Source: Clostridiales bacterium (GTDB taxonomy: Bacteria > Bacillota > Clostridia > Peptostreptococcales > Anaerovoracaceae). From it: a DNA stretch of 64,000 nucleotides. Made by a program: the position numbers and the translations under genes. The stretch lies in the NCBI GenBank assembly GCA_009911365.1, contig QXXF01000008.1, positions 84,919-148,918 on the forward strand. Direction: 5' to 3'. This document shows positions 19,401 to 26,151 of this stretch, in pieces. The first letter of the stretch is position 1. Each line of letters starts with the position of its first letter. A model generated the notes under the pieces. It was not told where the DNA came from and made no database searches. It was given only the letters and a program-made list of their open reading frames with translations.

Positions 19401-19570
19401 TGATGGATGCCAGGCCTTCCGTTGGCAGTCGGCGGCCCTTCATAAAAGATGAAGGCTGGCTGCCCTTCTCTCGTGGTCACGCACTTGTGAAGAAGATCTT
19501 CCTTTTCCCATTCTGCCGCCTGCTCCATCTGTTGCTGGGCAATGGGCTTTTCTGATAAGTTTTTAAACAT
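16457..19570 (-). CDS. ileS: Isoleucyl-tRNA synthetase (type 2, long form)
   Basis: The 1037-residue class I synthetase has the HIGH motif in the form PGIHH (residues about 50-56) and the KMSKS loop as KMSKSKGN. The CP1 editing domain region and WCFDSG-type motifs (DCWFDSGSMPFAQ) are present. Length and the RPGIHHV sequence agree with the eukaryote-like IleRS2 type, which in other bacteria is naturally mupirocin tolerant; that property is inference. AAAGGA precedes the ATG. It is a single-gene unit with its own promoter and a short leader of about 90 nt, in which I see no T-box, unlike many Firmicute ileS genes. Confidence 0.95.
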   Translation of the reverse strand: MFKNLSEKPIAQQQMEQAAEWEKEDLLHKCVTTREGQPAFIFYEGPPTANGRPGIHHVIARTLKDSVCRYKTMQGFEVKRKAGWDTHGLPVEIEVEKQLKMSGKQDIEKYGIKEFNEKCRESVFTYESMWREMTKRMGYLIDLDNPYITLDNDFIETGWWILKEFFKEGLIYEGHKILPYCPRCGTGLASHEVAQGYKEVKVNTITAKFKRRDADEYFLAWTTTPWTLASNVSLTVGPDVDYIKVKMLKGDEEGKVFYVAKVLADKVLGAENYEVLEEMKGKDLEFVEYEQLMPFVKPEKKAFFVTCADYVTIEDGTGIVHTAPAFGEDDYQTGRRYDLPVVNPVDEEGKYTETPWAGRFVMEDGLDIDIIKWLAGENKIFAKEKIEHNYPHCWRCGTPLVYYAKPSWYIEMSKLKDQLVANNDTVNWFPAFVGEKRFGNWLEEVKDWAISRNRYWGTPIPIWRCECGHLECVGSREELVEKAQETIDETIELHRPYVDDVHLTCPECGKSMSRIPEVMDCWFDSGSMPFAQQHYPFENKEKFDEELFPADFICEGIDQTRGWFYSLMAISTFIKGKAPYKNVLVNDLILDKDGKKMSKSKGNTVDPFELFDKYGADATRWYLMHVSPAWSPTRFDEDGLVEIVSKFFGTLKNVYNFFVLYSNQDDIDPSKISVDHSKRPELDQWIVSKYNKLVKEVTEEMDHYDHMKSVRKIQEFVVEDLSNWYIRRARRRFWGEELSDDKKSVYVTTYEVLVGIAKMIAPFAPFIADEIYVNLTGEESVHIAYFPKADEALIDARTEERMDLVRDLVGLGRGTREKEKIKVRQPLSEILVDGKYEELISDLTPLIMEELNVKNVVFEKELDQYMNYSLKPNFKVAGPMLGKNIKAFGGALAKADAVDVVAKLEADGKLTLDLNGESVEITQEMVDTRISAKEGFAVAMENNVFTILDTTLTKELVDEGLARELISKVQQLRKQKDFEMMDNIKILISADEEVAAAVETHKDYIMKETLALQIAVGSDLKEYDLNGHKTGIDVERK

Positions 19571-19664
19571 GTTCGTTTCCTTTCTCGCTTTCTATCGCAT
19601 CAAGTAGGAGAGACCGCTGTTGTCTTCATCCATGCCTTGTGTGTCTACTTTCATATACGTTGAT

Positions 19665-19693
19665 ATTCTATCCGTTTGGACGGGTAAAGTCAA
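19665..19693 (-). promoter_or_regulatory. Sigma-A promoter of ileS
   Basis: TTGACT (19688-19693) and TAGAAT (19665-19670) on the minus strand are separated by exactly 17 bp, with the ileS ATG about 90 nt downstream. Confidence 0.75.
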
Positions 19694-19755
19694 GGGAGAA
19701 ATCCCCGTGAGAACAAACTCCGTGCCCTGCGGGAAGGAGCGTCAAACCACTGCCC

Positions 19756-19798
19756 AGAAGCAGAAAGCCCCCTCAGTATTGAGGCGGGCTTTCCTTCT
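19756..19798. terminator. Hairpin terminator behind the CoA-transferase operon
   Basis: Core arms AAAGCCCCCTCA and TGAGGCGGGCTTT (one bulge) with a GTAT loop, extended by AGAAG/CTTCT. On the minus strand it lies about 45 bp after the last CoA-transferase gene and ahead of the ileS promoter. The T tract is weak on both sides. Confidence 0.65.
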
Positions 19799-19840
19799 GA
19801 AATATATCATGTCAAGAGAAAAAAACGATGTCATGCTTGT

Positions 19841-21058
19841 TTAATCGATTTTAGGCGCGGTCTCAGGCGTGCATACGATTTCGTCTTTGATCAGCCTGTC
19901 GATTTCATCCTGTGAATATCCCAAAGACCGCATGATGGCGCAGGTGTCTTCGCCCAGTTTTGGCGATGATTTCTTGATGCCTCCTGGTGTTTTGCTGTAT
20001 TTAATAGGAGTGCCAAAGGTTTTGAATTTGCCTACGTTTTTATCATCCACTTCTATGACCATATCTCTTGCCAAAAGCTGCGGATGCTCCATGGCTTCCA
20101 GCGGCGTGTACACTCTGGTGGCAGGGATCTTGTATTGCTTGAACCGTTCTTCTAGCCAGGCTAATTTCTTGCTGCCCATTACCTTTTTCATCAGAGATGT
20201 AAAGCTTTTGTAATGCTGACAGCGCAGGTCGTTTGTGGCATAGAGCGGATCATCGATCAGTTCCGGCATTTCCAACGCATCGCAGAAATCCGGCCACATG
20301 GAATCGTCTGTCACCGTTACCGTAATGAAACCATCCTTACAATCATATGCGTCATATGGAACGACTTCCCTGGGCTTGGCGTTTCCTGTCCTGCTCACTG
20401 CTTTTCCTGTCAAAGCGTAAGTCAGCACGGAATCCTCAATAATAGAGAAGATCGTATCCAGCATGGAAACATCGATCCGTTTGCCCCTTCCTGTCTTTTT
20501 CTTGTCATAGCATGCCAGCACTACCGCAAAGGCCATCATCAATCCCGTGTAGCTGTCTCCGATGGAAGCGCCTGACCTAAGAGGCGGCTGATCTGGGAAG
20601 CCCGTCATGTCCATGTATCCGCACATGCTCTCGATCACATTGTCATAAGCCGTATTTTTGCGCAGGGGCCCTGTCTGTCCAAAGCCTGTGCTGGAAGCAA
20701 AGATGATACTCGGATTGATCTCTTTTGCCACGTCATACCCGATCCCCAGCTTTTCCATGGTCCCGAATTTAAAGTTTTCCGTTACTACGTCTACTCTGGC
20801 AAACAGCTTTTTGATCAGCTCTTTTCCTTCGTCTTCGCCTAAATCCACTGCGATGCCTTCTTTGTTCCTGTTATATGTAGCAAAATAACCGCTGTTTCCG
20901 TCTTCACTATATGGGCTCCAAAATCTCGACTGATCGCCGCCGTCCACTCGCTCTACTTTGATGACTCGCGCGCCATAGTCAGCCAGGTTCATGGTCCCAT
21001 AAGGGCCGTTATACGCCTGTGTGAAGTCCAGTACTGTGATTCCTTCCAATGGCCCCAT
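19841..21058 (-). CDS. CaiB/BaiF family CoA-transferase (catalytic Asp present)
   Basis: 405 residues, family III CoA-transferase. Family features: GITVLDFTQAYNGPYGTMNLADYGARVIKVE at the N-terminus (named region), NKEGIAVDLG, FASSTGFGQTGP and RSGASIGDSYTGLMMAF, where the Asp of SIGD is the residue that forms the acyl-aspartyl intermediate in CaiB and formyl-CoA transferase. Such enzymes move CoA between acids; the substrate cannot be read from sequence. The ATG overlaps the stop of the upstream paralogue (TAATG), so the two are translationally coupled and may form a heteromer. An upstream extension of 23 codons lies inside the paralogue and is not family-like. Confidence 0.9.
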   Translation of the reverse strand: MGPLEGITVLDFTQAYNGPYGTMNLADYGARVIKVERVDGGDQSRFWSPYSEDGNSGYFATYNRNKEGIAVDLGEDEGKELIKKLFARVDVVTENFKFGTMEKLGIGYDVAKEINPSIIFASSTGFGQTGPLRKNTAYDNVIESMCGYMDMTGFPDQPPLRSGASIGDSYTGLMMAFAVVLACYDKKKTGRGKRIDVSMLDTIFSIIEDSVLTYALTGKAVSRTGNAKPREVVPYDAYDCKDGFITVTVTDDSMWPDFCDALEMPELIDDPLYATNDLRCQHYKSFTSLMKKVMGSKKLAWLEERFKQYKIPATRVYTPLEAMEHPQLLARDMVIEVDDKNVGKFKTFGTPIKYSKTPGGIKKSSPKLGEDTCAIMRSLGYSQDEIDRLIKDEIVCTPETAPKID

Positions 21059-22269
21059 TATTTCTCGCCTCCTTCGCACATGATGATTCCCTTGTCCGCC
21101 AACTGCTGGATCTCTTCCGCAGCACATCCGGCTTCTTCTAAATATCGTTTTGTGTCCTCGCCAAGGAGCGGAGCGGAGCCTGCCGGTATGTCCGCGATGC
21201 CTGACATCTTAATCGGGATGCCCGGCATTTTGATTTTTCCCAGGGCCTTGTCTTCCACTTCTACCACCATGTTTCTCTCCTTGATATGCTCGCTTTCAAT
21301 GGCTTCCGCAGCTGTGAGCGTCGGGCCGCTTGGAATGTTCAGCGGCCTGAGTGTATCCTCAATTTCCTGTCTTGTCATATCCTTAAACTTGTCGCTGATC
21401 ATACCACACAGCACTTCGTCGTAGTGATCGCCCCTTGATTCGTTAGTGGCGAACCTAGGATCCTCCACTAATTCTGGCATATTCATGGCCTCGCTAAATT
21501 TGGCCCACTGAGTATTTGTGGACACGGCTGTTGACACATATCCGTCTTTTACTTTAAACGTGTCATAAGGGGCAATGGCCCTAGAGCTGTTGCCTTCTCG
21601 CTCAAAGATTTTTCCTGTGAACAACTCGTCTACGAGAATGTCTTCTAAAGCAGTGAACATGCAGTCGCTGGAAGCCACGTCAATCTGCTGTCCTTCTCCT
21701 GTCTTTTCCCGTACCATCAACGCCGAAACGATGGACATGGCGAAAAACACGCCGCCAAATTGATTTGCCATCCTAGAACCGTGAGCCGTTGGCGGTGCTC
21801 CCGCATGGCCGGTGATATCCATAAGCCCGCATATCGCCTCTGCAGTCATGTTGCTTCCTGCTGTTTTACTAAGCGGACCTGTTTTTCCAAAGCCCGTATG
21901 CGAGGCGTAAATGATCCTTGGATTAACCTTACATGCGTCCTCATATCCGATCTGGCAGTTCTCCATTTCCCCTGCGGGAAACGAGTCGCATACCACATCT
22001 GCCTTTTCGATCAACTTTAGGATCAGAGCCTGGCCCTCTTTCGTCGTACGATCGATACATATGCTTTTCTTGCCTCGATTCATATACGCATGATACGCAC
22101 TGCCCTTTTCATTCTTTGGAAAGCGCCCCCGCATAATGTCGCCACCTTTTTTATGGTCTTCTATTTTGATGACTTCCGCTCCAAAGTCAGATAACAGCAT
22201 GGTCCCGTAATTCCCCATCTGACCTTCGGTAAAGTCGATGATCCTTACACCATCAAGTATGTTAGCCAT
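21058..22269 (-). CDS. CaiB/BaiF family CoA-transferase paralogue with Asn at the catalytic Asp position
   Basis: 403 residues with the family landmarks GVRIIDFTEGQMGNYGTML, GKKSICIDRT, IYASHTGFGKTGP and the conserved C-terminal GEDTKRYL. At the site where its downstream neighbour has GASIGDSYTG this protein reads GSRMANQFGG, so the catalytic Asp is replaced by Asn. It may be a structural partner of the other subunit, a changed enzyme, or one awaiting deamidation; family III heteromers with two unlike subunits, such as BbsEF, are known. GGAGG lies 5 nt before the ATG. It follows the lyase-like gene by about 100 bp that contains a hairpin. Confidence 0.88.
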   Translation of the reverse strand: MANILDGVRIIDFTEGQMGNYGTMLLSDFGAEVIKIEDHKKGGDIMRGRFPKNEKGSAYHAYMNRGKKSICIDRTTKEGQALILKLIEKADVVCDSFPAGEMENCQIGYEDACKVNPRIIYASHTGFGKTGPLSKTAGSNMTAEAICGLMDITGHAGAPPTAHGSRMANQFGGVFFAMSIVSALMVREKTGEGQQIDVASSDCMFTALEDILVDELFTGKIFEREGNSSRAIAPYDTFKVKDGYVSTAVSTNTQWAKFSEAMNMPELVEDPRFATNESRGDHYDEVLCGMISDKFKDMTRQEIEDTLRPLNIPSGPTLTAAEAIESEHIKERNMVVEVEDKALGKIKMPGIPIKMSGIADIPAGSAPLLGEDTKRYLEEAGCAAEEIQQLADKGIIMCEGGEK

Positions 22270-22287
22270 TTATTCCCTCCACTATCG

Positions 22288-22321
22288 CAGTATCCTCGGA
22301 ACTGTTGCCCCAAGGATACTG
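22288..22321 (-). other. Intercistronic hairpin between the lyase-like gene and the CoA-transferases
   Basis: CAGTATCCT (22288-22296) pairs perfectly with AGGATACTG (22313-22321) around a 16-nt loop. There is no T tract, so it is more likely an mRNA processing or stability element, or an attenuation site, than a full terminator. Confidence 0.55.
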
Positions 22322-22366
22322 TCTTCTGTCTGTTTTGATGTGATTGCCTTTTATCAATGACTTGAA

Positions 22367-22789
22367 CTACTTGGAAATTACGAAAGTGACGTCACCTTTT
22401 ACAGTCAGGACTGGCTCATCGAATACTTCGGAACGGTCTGTTTTCTGATTATATTCGGAAGTTTTGTACATTTCATAGCCGTATAATCTAGATGAGTTGC
22501 CCTGTTTGATGAGCCATACCACGATTTCCACCGCATCTAACATATGTACTGGTCTTAAGATGTTTCCTTCTGTCCTTACGAATAGGCCACCGTCTCCGCC
22601 ATCTCTGATGTTAGACAATTCTGTACAGCAGTCAATGCATTTTTCCATCAGCTTGCAGCCTGAGATCATTTCGCCTGGATAATGCATGTCTTCGCCGTGA
22701 ATGGATGTTCTAAATTTTAATTCCGTAACGTCACTGCCTTTTTTTACTTCACTCACTAAATCTCTTCTTTCAGCTTCTATTCTTGCCAT
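22367..22789 (-). CDS. Hotdog-fold protein similar to beta-aminoacyl-CoA ammonia-lyases (Acl/Kal type)
   Basis: A 140-residue protein. Its core HYPGEMISGCKLM, CTELSNIRDGGDGGLF, ILRPVHMLDAVEI and KQGNSSRLYGYEMYK can be laid beside beta-alanyl-CoA:ammonia lyase of Clostridium propionicum and 3-aminobutyryl-CoA ammonia-lyase of lysine fermenters (HY-GN-V-GAR, GD--TEL----DGD-GLF, APV--GD, GN-SR--FEA-K). Those enzymes remove NH3 from a beta-aminoacyl-CoA to give an enoyl-CoA. The match is from memory and the substrate is unknown; another hotdog activity is possible. AAGGAGG and an 8-nt spacer choose this ATG over a TTG two codons upstream. It is the first gene after a sigma-54 promoter and precedes two CoA-transferases. 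Confidence 0.68.
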   Translation of the reverse strand: MARIEAERRDLVSEVKKGSDVTELKFRTSIHGEDMHYPGEMISGCKLMEKCIDCCTELSNIRDGGDGGLFVRTEGNILRPVHMLDAVEIVVWLIKQGNSSRLYGYEMYKTSEYNQKTDRSEVFDEPVLTVKGDVTFVISK

Positions 22790-22867
22790 TTTCAAGTCCT
22801 CCTTTTTAACCTTCTACAAGTGATAATTGTTTGATCGGTAAGCTAAGCCTCTCGGTTTCATTTATAT

Positions 22868-22883
22868 TGCAGGAATGATGCCA
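22868..22883 (-). promoter_or_regulatory. Sigma-54 (-24/-12) promoter of the lyase/CoA-transferase operon
   Basis: The minus strand reads TTGGCATCATTCCTGCAA; against the consensus TGGCACN5TTGCW it matches all but two fixed positions and keeps GG-N10-GC exactly. It lies about 75 bp before the lyase-like ATG. The only sigma-54 activator gene in the window is 3.3 kb away in the same gene cluster, which supports the call. Confidence 0.78.
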
Positions 22884-22904
22884 ACTTTTCTGATCTCTTA
22901 TGAG

Positions 22905-22920
22905 CATTGGAATTCCAATG
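22905..22920. promoter_or_regulatory. Perfect 16-bp palindrome upstream of the sigma-54 promoter
   Basis: CATTGGAATTCCAATG is self-complementary over all 16 positions and is centred about 30 bp upstream of the -24 box. It could be an operator or an activator/IHF-region site. No second copy was noticed in the window. Confidence 0.5.
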
Positions 22921-22957
22921 GGTTTACGGCTTTGTGGTGAAAACGCCCGATTTGTGC

Positions 22958-23085
22958 CTCGTTGCGTTTTTTCAACTCGGTTTGCTCCTGTTTAATCAGA
23001 AGGAACGTCAAAACTCCCTGAATTTCAGGATTTTTACGCCTATCAGTACCCAAGTGCTTTCGTTTTTCCTACGCAACGAGTTGCG
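22958..23085. promoter_or_regulatory. Candidate upstream activator sites: inverted repeats of CTCGTTGCG/CGCAACGAG
   Basis: CTCGTTGCG (22958-22966) is repeated in inverse orientation as CGCAACGAG (23072-23080), and the latter is the left part of a dyad CGCAAC-GA-GTTGCG (23072-23085). The sites lie roughly 80 and 200 bp upstream of the sigma-54 promoter, the usual distance for enhancer-binding proteins. Confidence 0.55.
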
Positions 23086-23135
23086 CATCTGCACCCATAA
23101 GATTTTATCGTTTCCTAGGCCCGCATCCATGGGAT

Positions 23136-23435
23136 TCAAAAATTGTCCATCCTTGTTTTCAATCCCCTTGCCCTTTCATTGTGGACTCTGTAATCATCCA
23201 GATACGCATACTTGATAAACTCTCGTTCCTTGTAAAAGACCTGCAGCTGCCAGGCTTCTCTGTAAAATTTCTTTGTTTCCACCATAAATAGCTGGCCTTC
23301 TGTTTTATACGCTTTGAACAGCATCTGTCTTTGAGCGGTTTCATCCAAAGCGACCGATTTAGTGACAAGCTTTTTATCCGATGTTTGCTCCTTCATCAAT
23401 GGCTTTGTTCCATCTGATTTTTTTAGTTTTTTCAT
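23136..23435 (-). CDS. Small basic protein of unknown function
   Basis: About 99 residues, Lys-rich at the N-terminus, with a mixed hydrophobic/charged C-terminal half (KKFYREAWQLQVFYKEREFIKYAYLDDYRVHNERARG). No signal peptide, membrane segment or known motif. I take the ATG with AGGTG 6 nt upstream; a GTG three codons earlier overlaps that site. It is the last gene of the group symporter-small membrane protein-this gene, 15 bp behind its neighbour, and its end borders the upstream control region of the lyase operon. I do not recognise the family. Confidence 0.6.
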   Translation of the reverse strand: MKKLKKSDGTKPLMKEQTSDKKLVTKSVALDETAQRQMLFKAYKTEGQLFMVETKKFYREAWQLQVFYKEREFIKYAYLDDYRVHNERARGLKTRMDNF

Positions 23436-23450
23436 ATCTGTCACCTGCTT

Positions 23451-23684
23451 TTACTCAGGGGTTTCTTCTGTCTGTGGCTCCTGGTTTTCTTTAAATACGC
23501 CCTTTCGCACTTCATTCAAATAGGCGATCAGAGTCAATGGGCCTGCCAGTAGATTCGTTATAGCCAGCAGCCAGCCTACCCAGTTGTAGCCTCCTACCCA
23601 AGGGACGAATAGATAGATCCCACTCAATATGAAAATAATGACCACGCAAACGATAGCCACTTTGCCTTTTGTTTTATCACGCAT
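23451..23684 (-). CDS. Small two-span membrane protein next to the symporter
   Basis: A 77-residue protein with two hydrophobic segments (VAIVCVVIIFILSGIYLFV and GWLLAITNLLAGPLTLIAYL), a short basic N-terminus and an acidic tail. The start follows AGGAGG by 6 nt; two upstream in-frame Met codons are too close to or before that site. It starts 10 bp after the Na+/solute symporter stop. Small membrane partners encoded beside SSS transporters are known (for instance beside PanF), so an accessory subunit role is plausible but unproven. Confidence 0.65.
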   Translation of the reverse strand: MRDKTKGKVAIVCVVIIFILSGIYLFVPWVGGYNWVGWLLAITNLLAGPLTLIAYLNEVRKGVFKENQEPQTEETPE

Positions 23685-23694
23685 ATCCATCCTC

Positions 23695-24875
23695 CTATTC
23701 AACCGCACCGCTGCCTAGCTGGCCGCCGCTTTCCTTTTTATATGTGGCATTACATACAATGAAATAAATAACCGCACCCGTGACTGAAACGAACAGACTG
23801 GAAGGGACCGCGAACGGACACCCCAAAACGAATTCCCATAGCACGTACATAAACGCTGAATACACGATGCACCACAATGCGCCAGATGCGGATTTTTTCT
23901 TATAAAACAGTCCGCAGGTAATGGGAATAAAAAACATAGCGAAAAGGAAACCGCCTAAGTAGTACCAGGCGTTGGCGATACCGTCAGCCCAGAACATCGT
24001 TCCGATGGTGCAGATTACACCAAAGACCACAACCGCCACTCGCATTCCTACCACTGTGCTGGCCTCGCTCATCTGTGGCCGCAGGAACCCTCGATAGATG
24101 TCATTGACCGCACATGTGGCAAAGAGCAACCAATCTGAAGAAACTGTTGACATAACCGCGGCGCAAAGGGCGGCCACAAATAAACCTCTAAAGCCTACTG
24201 GCAAAACAGAGAACACTAGCGCCCAAAATCCTTCTGATGGGGAAGCTGCCACATCTCCGAAAAAGGCCACGGCTGCCATTCCCGCGAATACCATGACCGC
24301 AGAGAAGGACACGCCCATGGAGAGCATCAGGGAATAGGCGATTTTAATGTCAGCGCCAGATTGGGCCGCCGCAGAAATAGCCAGGGACCATAGCATTGGC
24401 ATGCCTGTCACCAGTTTGAGCACTTCTGCGATCGCACACAGTAGCGCGGAATCATATAGTAGATTGGCGATATATGTGACAGCTGATATCAGTTTGACCT
24501 TCTTGCTGTACAAATACGCCATCATGTCTGGCACTGTCACTACCCAATCCGGGATCTTGTCTCTGACATGAGGGCCAATGATGACAGCTAGAGGCAGTCT
24601 CAATATTGCTTCTGGTGCCACGAAAATCAGCAGTGTCACGATTCCCATAGTATATCCGCATTCCGCTAGGCCCACGATGGTCCACGAGTCATACCACCCC
24701 GCGGCTGCTACTCCAATGACAATAGGGACTGTTAGCCTTCTTGAAGCGACAAAGAACGATTTCACGCTTTTCCCGCTCGCGACCGCATGCTCACGCCCAC
24801 TAGCAACACTCCAACAAAATAGAGGGCCAGAATGATCCAATCTATGTTTGTCCACATATTGGTAAAATTTATCAT
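23695..24875 (-). pseudogene. Sodium/solute symporter (SSS family), interrupted by a -1 frameshift near the N-terminus
   Basis: The start is an ATG with AAAGGA upstream; the first frame encodes MINFTNMWTNIDWIILALYF and continues for 37 residues to RSRAGKA and a TGA. The -1 frame continues from exactly this point as SGKSVKSFFVASRRLTVPIVIG, the conserved loop and second membrane segment of SSS transporters, for about 365 further residues with about 11 membrane segments. Joined at GGGAAAA the two frames give one continuous protein of about 393 residues, somewhat short for the family. Either one A was lost, or -1 frameshifting on this slippery heptamer rescues it, or there is a sequence error. 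The transported solute is unknown. Confidence 0.82.
24768..24774 (-). other. Slippery heptamer G_GGA_AAA at the symporter frameshift
   Basis: On the minus strand GGGAAAA sits in the phase G|GGA|AAA of the first frame, the X_XXY_YYZ arrangement that supports -1 slippage. Re-reading as GGG AAA A leads directly into the correct downstream frame. Confidence 0.6.
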
Positions 24876-24985
24876 CTTATTTTCCTTTCTGCGCCGTGTG
24901 TCTATCTTTTCAAGCATGACCGTGGCGCGTAATCCGTAAAAATTCTTCTTTCCAAATCCGCCTTTGTCTTCCAGCCTGATTTCCG

Positions 24986-25987
24986 CTATTCGTTGTAAAC
25001 CTTTTCAAAGATAGCAAGGTACTGTTCTTTCGTGGCCTCGATTGGGTTATGCTCATTGCAGCAGTGCAGGGACGATGCTTCTGCCAGGTGTTCAAAATCC
25101 TCAGGATCAATCGCATCAAACGTATTCAATTTCGGGATCTCCAATTCATCACAAAGCTCTCTGATTTTCTCTACGCCTTTTAACGCGGCCTCTTTATCAG
25201 AGAGCCCTTTGATCTCTACGCCCATGGCCTCTGCTACTTCCGCATATTTCTTCGGATTTCCCGGCATACTGAATTCTGACACCTCTGCTAGGAAAATCGA
25301 ATTGGTGACCCCATGTGGAATGTCGTAAAAACCTCCAAAACATTCCGCGATGCAGTGAACTCCTGCGGTGTCCGCATTGCCAAAGGCCATGCCTGCCATC
25401 ATGCTTGCCAGCATCACGTTGGAAAGCGCCGTATCGTCTTTTTTCTTTGCGGCTTTTACGATATTCTCCACGATAAGTTTGACCGCCTTGATCGCGATAG
25501 CGTCTGTGATTGGCGTAGCCACTGTGCAGACATAAGCCTCAATGGCATGTGTCAATGCGTCAATGCCTGTAGAAGAAACCATTGACGCTGGTAATTTTTT
25601 GATCAGCTCTGGATCGACCAATGCCAAGACAGGTGCGCATTTAGGATCAAAGATGTTAGCTTTGAGGCGGGTATCCGAATTTGTGATCACTGCGTTGAAT
25701 GTTACTTCCGAACCAGTCCCACATGTTGTGGGAACACAGATGACCGGAGCACTCTGTGCGTCTAACTTCACATCGAACCAATCTCTGGAGCATCCACCAT
25801 TAGTCATGATGGTAGCAATAGTCTTGGCAGTGTCCATGGTGCTCCCGCCGCCTACAGCCACCAGCACGTCCGCATTCACCTCTTTCACATAGTCTGCTCC
25901 TTTGTCGCAGTCATAATCCTTTCTTACAAAACCTGATAAATTGAACCCTTTTCTAATACTTTTTTCAAGTTGATTGCATTTTCGCAA
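24986..25987 (-). CDS. Iron-containing alcohol dehydrogenase, N-terminus apparently truncated
   Basis: 333 residues against about 380 for the family. The cofactor and metal regions are present: ADVLVAVGGGSTMDTAK, VPTTCGTGSEVTFNAVITN, STGIDALTHAIEAYV (iron-binding Asp/His) and the later HCIAECFGGFYDIPHGVTNS. The usual first 50 residues with the opening beta strands and GxG segment are missing; instead a short Lys/Arg-rich stretch follows a TTG with no good ribosome binding site. Only about 80 bp separate it from an upstream terminator. It may be a damaged relative of 4-hydroxybutyrate or 1,3-propanediol-type dehydrogenases. Whether it is expressed is doubtful. Confidence 0.75.
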   Translation of the reverse strand: MRKCNQLEKSIRKGFNLSGFVRKDYDCDKGADYVKEVNADVLVAVGGGSTMDTAKTIATIMTNGGCSRDWFDVKLDAQSAPVICVPTTCGTGSEVTFNAVITNSDTRLKANIFDPKCAPVLALVDPELIKKLPASMVSSTGIDALTHAIEAYVCTVATPITDAIAIKAVKLIVENIVKAAKKKDDTALSNVMLASMMAGMAFGNADTAGVHCIAECFGGFYDIPHGVTNSIFLAEVSEFSMPGNPKKYAEVAEAMGVEIKGLSDKEAALKGVEKIRELCDELEIPKLNTFDAIDPEDFEHLAEASSLHCCNEHNPIEATKEQYLAIFEKVYNE

Positions 25988-26069
25988 CCAGGTTTCCTGT
26001 TTGCAACAACTTTGCGTTTGTTATTTCTGATCTTTTGGGCGTACGGACCTTTGCTTCCAAAAAACAAAA

Positions 26070-26108
26070 AGAAGCGCATGGGATCAATCCTCGATCCTAT
26101 ACGCTTCT
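26070..26108 (-). terminator. Terminator of the sigma-54 activator gene
   Basis: Arms 26070-26085 and 26093-26108 pair over 16 positions (two G-U), and on the minus strand the hairpin is followed by a T-rich run (TTTTTGTTTTTT). It sits about 45 bp behind the regulator stop. Confidence 0.88.
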
Positions 26109-26151
26109 ATGTTTTGATTCCTATATCGCCTGAAATGAATCCCTCGCCGTT

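Noticed and set aside
19571-19660. T-box riboswitch before ileS
   Set aside because: The leader is only about 90 nt and has no T-box (AGGGTGG-type) motif or antiterminator. The hairpin further upstream belongs to the preceding operon.
19841-22269. Carnitine (caiABCDE) or gamma-butyrobetaine locus
   Set aside because: Two CaiB-type proteins are present but no caiA, caiC, caiD, BCCT transporter or TMA-lyase gene. The hotdog lyase points elsewhere.
25974-25991. Second sigma-54 promoter before the Fe-ADH
   Set aside because: GG-N10-GC is present, but the -24 box is otherwise poor and the start of transcription would fall downstream of the only available start codon.
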